The notes under the pieces were generated by a model that was given only the letters and a program-made list of their open reading frames with translations, ran no database searches and was not told the DNA's origin. DNA of 11,250 nucleotides from DAOTUL01 sp034437435 (lineage in GTDB: Bacteria; Chloroflexota; Anaerolineae; Aggregatilineales; Phototrophicaceae). The first letter of the stretch is position 1; each line of letters begins with the position of its first letter. Positions 1 to 7,284 of the stretch are shown here, piece by piece. Where the stretch lies: contig CAYQJO010000145.1 of the NCBI GenBank assembly GCA_964417785.1, forward strand, positions 1 to 11,250, in the 5' to 3' direction. The translations under genes and the position numbers were made by a program.

Positions 1-3000
1 CCTCTGCCGTTCGCCCTCTGCCAGGAAATCCGGTGGGATGTAGCCTTCGGGCAAAACCTGGGGTTCTACCGGTTCAGGCGGCGGCACAATATCCGCAACC
101 GGTTCCGGCTCGCTGACCTCGCCTGTCTCCTCGTCGTAATAATCCTCTTCCAGCGTCCAGGGTGGCACATCGTCCTCAGTGTACATCAGCGGCGGCGGTG
201 AACCATTTTCCGGTACTGGGTTTTCATCCGCCCAAACCGGCATTTCATCAACGAACTGCGGTGTTTCAGCATCCATATAGTCAAAATTCTGCGAGACCGA
301 ATCCGCGATAATCTGCGCGTCGCCGCGAGAGACATCAAACTTGCCTTTCACTTTGACTACGGTTCCCTCGTCAAAGCCGGACATTTCACCGCTTTCGATC
401 ATCGACGCCACGCGATCCCAGGTGCGCGGGAACAATACCACCTCAATCGACGCCGCCGATTCGTGCCAATCTTCGATCTGAATCACCGCCATCGCGTCGT
501 TGTTCTTGGTGTAGATGCGGCGCATAGCGACGATCTCACCGGCAATCGTCACCGGCAGACCGTTGTAAGTGGCAGCCTCCTGCTTCAACTGCTGCACGGT
601 CTGGGTCGAATCCGATTTTTGCAGTGCCTCGCGGAACTTATCCACCGGACGCCCGGACACATACAAACCGAGCAGTTCTTTCTCCCACGCCAGCATCTCA
701 CGGGTGTTGGTGTCGGCAATATCGGGCAGATTGTTGAGCGAGTCATCGACCAGACCGGTTGCCTCACCGAACATGTTCATCTGGCCGACCTCCTGGTCCT
801 TGAAGTAGCTGGCGCTGTAGCTCACCATGCGATCCAGCACATTAATGAGTTGCAGCCGCCCGCCAAATTTCTTCATCGCGCCGACCTTCGCCAGACTTTC
901 CAGCGTGCGCTTGCCCACCTCGCGCAGGTCAACCCGCTGGCAAAAATCGACCAGATCGTCAAACGGCCCACCGGCTTCGCGGGCGTCGATGATCTTTTGC
1001 AGGGCGCTGGCACCGGCGTTCTTGATAGCCGCCAGACCAAAGCGGATACCGCGCCTACCCGTATCCGGGTCCGATTGGATGGCGAAATCGAGCATGCTGC
1101 TGTCCACATCCGGCGGCAGGATAGGGATTTGCAGCCGGCGGCATTCTTCCAGGAAGTGCGATACTTTGGTCGAGTCGTCACGGTGAACAGTCAGGATGGC
1201 GGCCATATACTCTTCGGGATAATGGCACTTGAGATAGGCCGTCTGCACAGTGATGACGGCATAGTCGGAGGCATGTGAGTTATGGACGATGATGTTATTG
1301 GCAACGAAGTTGTGTGTCCCTTCGATTGTCAGGTCATACGTCGGTTGTTCGCCCGCATATTCGATGGAGGTGATGCAGTCCCAATAGAGATCAGAATCTG
1401 CAAATCGCCTCAATTCTTCTGAGTCAAAATACTGAGCCATCTCGCTGATCGCGTCTCGCGTGAAACCACTTTTCTTACCGTTGACCGCTCGACTGAATTC
1501 ACCTGTAGCAAGGCCAGTTGCTGCGGCAACTTGTCTCCAACTAACGCCAGATTCCTCTCGCTTCCGACGTACAATATGCTTGACGTCAACCGGGATTATG
1601 TCCTTAGCTCCCGATGACAAACGAGCCGATGAGGTTGCATAATATGCTGAACGTCCTTTTTCATTTATATGTCCATCGCCTTCCCACATACGTGCAACCA
1701 ATAATGACAGTTGGTCATTTCCAAGCTGAAATACTTCTGCGGGAATAAACTTGGAATGAGAGTTGGCGTTTCGGAGTCCGAGTCGCTCTATCCATTTCAG
1801 CACACCTGATATCTCTGAACGTTTAATAGGTTTGCCATAAACGTCGAACATCCCTCTCCGTCGATGTGTACTGGCAACTGTGTTTGGGAATTGTTCAAGA
1901 TTCCTAACGTAATCATTCCACTGGTCCTCATCTCCTGTGTAGAAGTAAATGCCAGTTGGATGGCACAGATTCCCTTCTACAAGAAGATGTCCCAACACAA
2001 TAATCTGATAATCTGACCAAGTTTGGTCAGCAGACACCTCCACATTTCGTGCAACCGCAATCCGGTCGCCCTCACGTAAGTCTTCCAGATTGCGCCAGCC
2101 ATCGAATGTGAAAAATGGATGGTTGCCGGTCGCCTCAATCTGACGGCCAAGCTGTGTGGTCAAACGATACACGGGTTTGACCCCGTTTGACATCACATCG
2201 GTGATACGACCCGATTTCAGTTGCAGCGTATCGGTATCGAGTGTCAGCGTCCGGGTGACGCTTTCGGCACCCGTGAACAGGTCTTCCACGCGCACTACCC
2301 GACCCGTATCCGCGTCCACAATCTCAGTGTCACCGACTACGCACTTGTTGAAGCCATAGTTGGCGAAAAACTCGATATCATCAAAGATTTTGCCCGCTGC
2401 GTCCTCATCAATGCCGTTTTCCGGGCCACGTTCCAGAAAGATCGTGCGGTGCTTCACCAGGTCTTTCTGCTTCTTCTTGGAGACCGCCCGCCGCATCAAG
2501 TCGGCTTCGCCCAGTTCGTAGCCGAACAACTCACCGGCGATTTGCATGATCTGCTCCTGGTACACGATAATTCCGTGTGTCTCATCCAGGATATTCTCCA
2601 GCTTCGGGTGCCGGTATTCCGGCTGTTCCTCATTGTGTAAGCGCCGGTTATACTGCGGAATGAACTCCATCGGACCGGGACGATAAAGCGAGATTCCGGC
2701 GATGATGTTCTCGAACACCTTCGGACGCATATCGCGCAGCATTTGCTGCATACCGGAGCTTTCCACCTGGAACACACCGACCGTCTCACCCCGCCCCATC
2801 ATGGCAAAAGCATCATCCAGCATGGCGACCTGCTCCTCGGTCAGGCGTGGGTCGTCATGCCGGTAAGGGATGTTATCCATCGTGTACTGGATGCCGTGAT
2901 GCTGCTCGATCAACTCCGCCGCTTTGCGCATGATCGTCAGTGTGGATAGACCGAGAAAGTCCACCTTGAGCAAACCGATGGACTCGCAAGTCTCCATCGG

Positions 3001-4647
3001 AAACTGCGTTACCGCTTTGAGTGCGCCGCCGCTGGGGTCTTTGCCGGTGATCCGGTGCAGTGGCAGATACTCGACCAGTGGCCGGTCGCCAATGATGACC
3101 CCGGCGGCATGTGTCGAAGCGTGGCGGCTGACACCCTGTAATTTAGTCGCCGTATCGATCACCCGCTTGATCTCCGGGTCGGTCTCATAGAGCTTCTTCA
3201 AATCCTGGATCGTATCGACATACTCCATCAGCGGTTTGGGACGCGGCTCCTGCGGTATCAGTGCCGCTGCCCGGTTGACCTCGGTCAGCGGCACATCCAT
3301 CACCCGCCCGACATCGCGCACCGCTGCCTTCGGTCCCATCGTCCCAAAAGTGATGATGGCAGCGACCTTGTCCTCACCGTATTTGTTGGCGGCATAGGCG
3401 ATCATCTCGCCACGCCGGTCGTCGGGATAGTCGAGGTCGATGTCGGGCATGCTGACTCGGCCCGGATTGAGGAAGCGCTCGAACAGCAGGCTGTTCTGGA
3501 TAGGGTCGATGTTGGTGATACCCAGGCAGTACGCCGCCAGACTGCCCGCGCCTGATCCGCGCACATTCCACCAGATGTCGGCGTAGCGAGCGAACTCGCA
3601 CAGGTCCCACACGATCAAGAAGTAGGTATCGAAGCCCATATCGTGGATGATGGTGAGTTCACGGTCCAACCGCTTGCGCAAAACGGAATCATTTTTACGC
3701 TCGCCGAAGCGCCAATCCATGCCCTTCTCGCACAGATAGTGCAGATACGATTGGGCGTCGTAGCCTTCCGGCACCGGGAACACCGGCAAATGATAGCCTT
3801 TGTGCCGCAGCGTCGTGCTGCACATCTCGGCCACCTTCGCCGTGTTGTGAATCGCCCCCGGCACCTCGCCGTAAATGTCCCACATCTCCTGTTTGGAGGT
3901 CATGTAGTAGCTGTTGTCGGAGAAGGTCAGCCGGTCGGTCTCGGATTTCAGCGCACCGGTCTGGATACACAGCAGCGTGTCGTGGGTGTCAAAATCGTCT
4001 GCATTGACATAGTGCAGGTCCGTGGTCGCCAGCAAACCGACATCGGTGTGGTTGGTGCGGTTGTAGTCGATCAACCACTGGTTCAACTGCCGCTGAAGGT
4101 CAATATCGTGTTCCTGCAATTCCAGGTAGAAGCGTTCCGGGCCAAACATCTCCTGGAAGCGCCCGATCCATTCTCTGGCTTCCTCGTCGCGGCCTTCCTG
4201 GACATAGCGCGGAATCTTCGCGGCCAGACACCCACTAGTCGCAATCAACCCCTCGGAATGCGCCGCCAGGAAATCCAGGTCAACACGAGGCCGGTAATAG
4301 TAGCCGCGAAGCTGCGCCTCGCTGCTGATCTTGAGGAGATTCTGATACCCGGTGTCGTTCTCTGCCAGCAGCAGCATGTGGAAGGGGGTTCGATCCAGTG
4401 TGGCATCTTTGTCCTCCATACCACGCGGCGATAGATAAGTTTCCACGCCAACAATGGGCTTGATGTCTGCGTCAAGGCAGGCATCGTAGAAATCAATCGC
4501 ACCAAACATTGTGCCATGATCGGTGATCGCCAGCGCAGGCATCTCCAGTTCTTGCGCCCGCTTCACCAACGCCTTGATGCGGCTCAATCCGTCCAGAAGT
4601 GAAAACTCCGTGTGGACGTGCAAATGAACAAACGTGTCGTCAACCAT
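1..4647 (-). CDS. dnaE: DNA polymerase III alpha subunit (DnaE), intein-containing, partial at left edge
   Basis: Catalytic subunit of the replicative polymerase. The minus-strand frame is open from the ATG at 4647-4645 to the left edge: 1549 precursor codons, of which 355 are intein, leaving 1194 visible host residues; the stop lies outside. In host numbering, the PHP domain (about 5-215) shows all the expected metal ligands: H10, H12, D19, H44, E69, H90, C140, D210 and H212. The polymerase core has the catalytic aspartates D402 and D404 (motif PDIDLDY) and D563 (KVDFLGL). The thumb/fingers region holds YRPGPM and YQEQIM. The host sequence resumes after the intein at SHASDY. An OB fold starts near residue 1005 (TIAGEIV). 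From about 1098 to the edge the protein becomes a proline- and acid-rich tail. The start is chosen because HLHVHTEFS follows at the usual distance; the Shine-Dalgarno is weak. Reading as DnaE is essentially certain. Confidence 0.97.
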   Translation of the reverse strand, partial: MVDDTFVHLHVHTEFSLLDGLSRIKALVKRAQELEMPALAITDHGTMFGAIDFYDACLDADIKPIVGVETYLSPRGMEDKDATLDRTPFHMLLLAENDTGYQNLLKISSEAQLRGYYYRPRVDLDFLAAHSEGLIATSGCLAAKIPRYVQEGRDEEAREWIGRFQEMFGPERFYLELQEHDIDLQRQLNQWLIDYNRTNHTDVGLLATTDLHYVNADDFDTHDTLLCIQTGALKSETDRLTFSDNSYYMTSKQEMWDIYGEVPGAIHNTAKVAEMCSTTLRHKGYHLPVFPVPEGYDAQSYLHYLCEKGMDWRFGERKNDSVLRKRLDRELTIIHDMGFDTYFLIVWDLCEFARYADIWWNVRGSGAGSLAAYCLGITNIDPIQNSLLFERFLNPGRVSMPDIDLDYPDDRRGEMIAYAANKYGEDKVAAIITFGTMGPKAAVRDVGRVMDVPLTEVNRAAALIPQEPRPKPLMEYVDTIQDLKKLYETDPEIKRVIDTATKLQGVSRHASTHAAGVIIGDRPLVEYLPLHRITGKDPSGGALKAVTQFPMETCESIGLLKVDFLGLSTLTIMRKAAELIEQHHGIQYTMDNIPYRHDDPRLTEEQVAMLDDAFAMMGRGETVGVFQVESSGMQQMLRDMRPKVFENIIAGISLYRPGPMEFIPQYNRRLHNEEQPEYRHPKLENILDETHGIIVYQEQIMQIAGELFGYELGEADLMRRAVSKKKQKDLVKHRTIFLERGPENGIDEDAAGKIFDDIEFFANYGFNKCVVGDTEIVDADTGRVVRVEDLFTGAESVTRTLTLDTDTLQLKSGRITDVMSNGVKPVYRLTTQLGRQIEATGNHPFFTFDGWRNLEDLREGDRIAVARNVEVSADQTWSDYQIIVLGHLLVEGNLCHPTGIYFYTGDEDQWNDYVRNLEQFPNTVASTHRRRGMFDVYGKPIKRSEISGVLKWIERLGLRNANSHSKFIPAEVFQLGNDQLSLLVARMWEGDGHINEKGRSAYYATSSARLSSGAKDIIPVDVKHIVRRKREESGVSWRQVAAATGLATGEFSRAVNGKKSGFTRDAISEMAQYFDSEELRRFADSDLYWDCITSIEYAGEQPTYDLTIEGTHNFVANNIIVHNSHASDYAVITVQTAYLKCHYPEEYMAAILTVHRDDSTKVSHFLEECRRLQIPILPPDVDSSMLDFAIQSDPDTGRRGIRFGLAAIKNAGASALQKIIDAREAGGPFDDLVDFCQRVDLREVGKRTLESLAKVGAMKKFGGRLQLINVLDRMVSYSASYFKDQEVGQMNMFGEATGLVDDSLNNLPDIADTNTREMLAWEKELLGLYVSGRPVDKFREALQKSDSTQTVQQLKQEAATYNGLPVTIAGEIVAMRRIYTKNNDAMAVIQIEDWHESAASIEVVLFPRTWDRVASMIESGEMSGFDEGTVVKVKGKFDVSRGDAQIIADSVSQNFDYMDAETPQFVDEMPVWADENPVPENGSPPPLMYTEDDVPPWTLEEDYYDEETGEVSEPEPVADIVPPPEPVEPQVLPEGYIPPDFLAEGERQR
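1279..2343 (-). mobile_element. In-frame intein in DnaE (355 aa) with reduced LAGLIDADG endonuclease
   Basis: Protein-splicing element inserted between host residues FNK and SHASDY. Intein residue 1 is Cys (codon 2343-2341, block A CVVGDTEIVD). Block B has T72-x-x-H75 in ATGNHPFF. Block F runs about 322-345 (DCITSIEYAG, then YDLTIEGTHNFVAN). Block G is NIIVHN, with penultimate His and terminal Asn (codon 1281-1279), followed by Ser+1. All class 1 splicing residues are therefore present, and excision restores an uninterrupted DnaE frame. Between blocks B and F are two LAGLIDADG-like motifs: VLGHLLVEGN (116-125, acid E123) and LLVARMWEGDG (214-224, acid D223). Soon after the second motif the protein moves to a helical stretch (about 249-315) of the kind often preceding block F in DnaB/DnaE inteins, so part of the second endonuclease half seems missing. 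The middle is more AT-rich than dnaE. Confidence 0.95.
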
Positions 4648-4677
4648 AGGATTCTCAGTCAGTATTAGAACACCCGT

Positions 4678-4683
4678 AGTATA
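4678..4683 (-). promoter_or_regulatory. Candidate -10 element of dnaE promoter
   Basis: TATACT on the minus strand (5 of 6 consensus positions) lies 30 bp upstream of the dnaE ATG. No good -35 is seen; TGTTCA at 4707-4702 matches 3 of 6 with an 18-bp spacer. The palindrome CCCTGAACAGGG (4699-4710, 5-bp arms) covers this -35 region and could be an operator, but no known repressor site is recognised. Confidence 0.35.
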
Positions 4684-4771
4684 GCGCATGAGACGAAGCC
4701 CTGAACAGGGAGTTGCGAAAACCAATTGCGTCGATTAAAAAAGAACGTTGATCGAATATAGAGAACTAACC

Positions 4772-5167
4772 ATGCGCCCGGAGTTCGTCAACCTGCTGTA
4801 TGTCGGTGCCGGAGGATTTCTCGGTGCCAACGCCCGATACGTGCTGTCGGCCTGGGTGGCCGTTGCCTTTGAACGCCTGTTGGGGTATGAATTCCCTTAC
4901 GGTACGCTGTTCGTCAACGTAACCGGGTCCTTTTTGCTGGCAATTTTCGGCGTGTGGGTTGCGCGCCAGGCCAATTGGCCTGAGAATATGCGGTTGCTGG
5001 TGGCAACGGGCTTCTTCGGCGCGTTCACCACATTTTCAACCTATGCCAACGAAAGTATCACCCTCATCCACAGCGACGACTGGGCCGTCGGATGGGGTAA
5101 TATCCTACTGACCAACGGGCTGTGTCTGGTGGCAGTCATCGCCGGGCTGTGGCTGGCAAATCGTTAA
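4772..5167 (+). CDS. crcB: Fluoride-specific channel CrcB/Fluc
   Basis: Small membrane protein (131 aa) that exports fluoride as a dual-topology dimer. Family motifs occur in order: GGFLGANARY (14-23), GTLFVNVTGSF (44-54, with the pore-lining Asn N49), and the phenylalanine-box segment GFFGAFTTFSTY (80-91). Four hydrophobic helices are evident, at about 6-30, 44-64, 75-95 and 107-130. I place the start at the ATG 4772, because family members begin only a few residues before the first helix; a TTG at 4748 in the same frame would add eight polar residues. The Shine-Dalgarno is weak (GAGAA). The gene opens a plus-strand run divergent from dnaE and lies 9 bp before uppP, so the two are probably co-transcribed. 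No fluoride riboswitch is visible upstream. Confidence 0.93.
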   Translation: MRPEFVNLLYVGAGGFLGANARYVLSAWVAVAFERLLGYEFPYGTLFVNVTGSFLLAIFGVWVARQANWPENMRLLVATGFFGAFTTFSTYANESITLIHSDDWAVGWGNILLTNGLCLVAVIAGLWLANR

Positions 5168-5176
5168 AGGGAGTTT

Positions 5177-6071
5177 ATGGACGAATTCATCAAAGTCATC
5201 ATCCTGGGCATCATCGAAGGTATCACCGAATTTTTGCCCATCTCCTCCACCGGCCATCTGCTGGTGTTCTCCGCACTGCTCAACTCGGAAGTGGCCGACC
5301 GCCTGGGCGGGACATTCGAGATTTTCATCCAGATCGGTGCCGTCATCGCGGTCGTCGGCTTTTACCGCGAAGACCTCTGGCGGCAGGCACGCACTATCAC
5401 AACGGATCGCGGCGTCCAGAGGCTCTGGCTCGGCGTGATTGTGGCGTCGATTCCGGCGGGTATTTTCGGCTTCTTGCTGCGTGATTTCATCAAAGAGACC
5501 TTGTTTCCGCAGGATACCGCACCGCTGGTTGTCGCCACCACCCTGATTCTCGGTGGGATTGTCTTCCTGCTGGTAGAACGCCGTCCGGCAGCCCAACCGG
5601 GCGCACCGGCAAAAACCAACCGTCTGGAAGACATCTCGNNNNNNNNNNNNNNNNNNNNNNNNNNNNNNNNNNNNNNNNNNNNNNNNNNNNNNNNNNNNNN
5701 NNNNNNNNNNNNNNNNNNNNNNNNNNNNNNNNNNNNNNCTCGTTCCCGGCGTGTCGCGGTCGGGGGCGTCCATCGTCGGCGGTATGATGACTGGCCTGAA
5801 CCGGCAGGTAGCGACGGCGTTTTCGTTCTATCTGGCACTGCCCGTTCTCGGCGGTGCTACCCTGCTCGATCTGCTCTTGAGCCTGGATGAGATCAGCAAT
5901 GATGATCTGGGCTATCTGTTCGTGGGCGCGGTTGTTTCCGGGATCGTCGCGTGGGTTGCCATCGGATGGCTGCTGCGTTATGTCGCCAGTAACAACTTCG
6001 TCGCTTTCGGATATTATCGCATCGCCGCCGGAATCATCATTCTTTTGCTCATTGGAATCGGGACTTTGTAG
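5177..6071 (+). CDS. uppP: Undecaprenyl-diphosphatase UppP (BacA family), interrupted by assembly gap
   Basis: Integral membrane phosphatase that converts undecaprenyl diphosphate to the monophosphate, recycling the lipid carrier of peptidoglycan synthesis; overexpression of the family gives bacitracin resistance. The N-terminal part has the EGITEFLPISSTGH motif with E14, E18, S23, S24 and H27, corresponding to the conserved acidic and Ser/His active-site residues. After the gap, LVPGVSRSGAS matches the PGxSRSxxT signature, with Ser in the last position. Several transmembrane helices follow, up to the TAG at 6069-6071. There are 154 codons before the gap and 110 after it. Both sides are in frame if the true gap length is a multiple of three. 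The placeholder of 100 is not, so a naive translation is frameshifted. AGGGAG (5168-5173) serves as ribosome binding site. The break is technical, not a pseudogene. Confidence 0.93.
5639..5738. other. Assembly gap (100 Ns) inside uppP
   Basis: Exactly 100 undetermined bases, a common placeholder for a scaffold gap of unknown size. Host frame ends with a full codon at 5638 and resumes with a full codon at 5739. Aligned from memory with E. coli UppP, the missing protein between EDIS and LVPG should be about 14 residues, so the real gap is probably near 42 bp. Confidence 0.98.
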
Positions 6072-6077
6072 TATAAT
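6072..6077 (+). promoter_or_regulatory. Candidate -10 element upstream of the receiver-histidine kinase gene
   Basis: A perfect TATAAT begins directly after the uppP stop codon and 40 bp before the kinase ATG. The -35 is poor: TTGGAA at 6052-6057 is only 14 bp away and TTGCTC at 6045-6050 is 21 bp away. If used, it starts the signalling cassette separately from crcB-uppP. Confidence 0.45.
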
Positions 6078-6111
6078 AAGTGATGCAAGAAATTCCGCTG
6101 AGGGAAGCAAT

Positions 6112-7218
6112 ATGTCAGAAACGAGTGGCAAGATTCTAGTAATCGAGGATGCTGAACCACTGCGAAACGACATTATGGAGATGTTGAGTTTCGAGGGGTT
6201 TGAAGTTCGAGGCGCAGAAAACGGTATTTCCGGTGTGGATGTGGCGCGTGATTATCGTCCTGATCTCATTATTTGTGACATCATGATGCCGGAATTGGAC
6301 GGGTGGGGTGTACTGGACATGCTTCGACAAGATGACCAGATGGGGAATACACCGTTTATCTTCCTGACTGCTCGCACAGACCGCACTGAAGTCCGTATGG
6401 GCATGGGCAAGGGGGCCGACGATTATCTCACGAAACCGTTCGTCGCTGCCGAACTGCTCTCGACTATTCATGCGCGGCTGAAAAATGTGCAGCGTCATAA
6501 AGAACAAATTGAAAAAGAAGTTGATAAAGTCACACAGAACATCATCACACACCTGCCCCACGAGCTGCGCACACCACTGAACACGATTATCGGTTTCTCC
6601 GACCTGCTCATCGCGGAGTCAGAGCGGATCGACGGTAGCCAGATTATAGAATGGGCGCAGCATATCAATCTGGCGGGGCAGCGCCTGTTCCGACTGGTGG
6701 AAAATTACCTCACTTACGTTCGGGCCGAAGTCGCCCGCCACAACCCGATTGAACTGGCGACGATTGAACAAAACCGGCTGCAAATCCCCAGTGCCATCAT
6801 CCAGTTCCAGGCTACCCACAAAGCCCAACAGGCCGAGCGCGAACTCGATCTCGAAATGGAGCTGTGTGATGATGTGGAAATTTGCATGTCGGACCAGGAC
6901 CTGAGCAAGATCGTGCAGGAACTGGTCGATAACGCGCTGAAATTCTCCATAGAAGGCCAGCCGGTCGGTGTCCGCTCATACCTGACTGACACCCATTATG
7001 TGTTAGAAATCAGCGACCAGGGCCGGGGCATGACGGCAGAGCAAATTGACTCGGTGGGCGCGTATGTGCAGTTCGAGCGTTATTTCTACGAGCATCAAGG
7101 CAACGGACTGGGTCTGGTCATCGCCAAACGCCTGACGGGATTGTACAACGGCGAGTTCAAAATTGAGAGCAGCGTCGGCAAGGGAACAACCGTCACCGCC
7201 ATGCTTTTGAGATCGTAA
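6112..7218 (+). CDS. Receiver-histidine kinase fusion (two-component signalling)
   Basis: Cytoplasmic signalling protein of 368 aa. Residues 6-122 form a receiver with acid pair E12/D13, phospho-acceptor D56 (CDIMMPELDGW), T86 and K108 (TKPF). A short coiled-coil-like helix (about 124-146) leads to a HisKA dimerisation domain with H150 in HLPHELRTPLN. The HATPase domain has N-box N274 (ELVDNALKFS), G1 D302 (DQGRGM) and G2 GNGLGL (330-335). All catalytic residues are present, so both domains should be active. There is no membrane segment and no PAS or GAF sensor domain, so the input is likely phosphorylation of its own receiver by another kinase. The frame is open further upstream into uppP, but ATG 6112 is chosen because GAGGGA (6100-6105) precedes it and the receiver begins at residue 6. 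The next gene is an ATPase 66 bp downstream. The partner and output are unknown. Confidence 0.93.
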   Translation: MSETSGKILVIEDAEPLRNDIMEMLSFEGFEVRGAENGISGVDVARDYRPDLIICDIMMPELDGWGVLDMLRQDDQMGNTPFIFLTARTDRTEVRMGMGKGADDYLTKPFVAAELLSTIHARLKNVQRHKEQIEKEVDKVTQNIITHLPHELRTPLNTIIGFSDLLIAESERIDGSQIIEWAQHINLAGQRLFRLVENYLTYVRAEVARHNPIELATIEQNRLQIPSAIIQFQATHKAQQAERELDLEMELCDDVEICMSDQDLSKIVQELVDNALKFSIEGQPVGVRSYLTDTHYVLEISDQGRGMTAEQIDSVGAYVQFERYFYEHQGNGLGLVIAKRLTGLYNGEFKIESSVGKGTTVTAMLLRS

Positions 7219-7239
7219 ATGCTTCAATCGCCCGACCTG

Positions 7240-7248
7240 TGCTAGGAT
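7240..7248 (+). promoter_or_regulatory. Possible extended -10 upstream of the AAA+ ATPase gene
   Basis: TGCTAGGAT fits the extended -10 pattern (TGn plus 4 of 6 TATAAT positions), 36 bp before the ATPase ATG, with no recognisable -35. A 6-bp inverted repeat, TCAATC (7224-7229) and GATTGA (7246-7251), overlaps it and could be a regulatory site. Weak evidence. Confidence 0.25.
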
Positions 7249-7284
7249 TGAGTCGTCATGTCGGATATTTAAGGACGAAACACG

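Noticed and set aside
463..1278. Plus-strand open frame of 271 codons
   Set aside because: Exactly antisense to the DnaE C-terminal host part, which shows clear family motifs; its translation matches no recognisable domain.
1540..1590. Separate helix-turn-helix regulator domain acquired by the intein (SWRQVAAATGL)
   Set aside because: It resembles an XRE helix-turn-helix, but similar helical segments commonly precede block F in DnaB/DnaE-type inteins, so a new domain is not needed to explain it.
4648..4771. Fluoride riboswitch upstream of crcB
   Set aside because: The spacer lacks the conserved crcB-motif stems and pseudoknot sequences, and most of it precedes weak promoter-like elements.
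5177..6071. uppP as a frameshifted pseudogene
   Set aside because: The apparent frame change comes only from the 100-N placeholder; both flanks are intact and in one frame with a gap of any multiple of three.
7222..7252. Stem-loop after the kinase gene as a terminator
   Set aside because: Only 6 bp plus a wobble pair around a 16-nt loop and no T tract follows; better viewed as a possible operator or chance.
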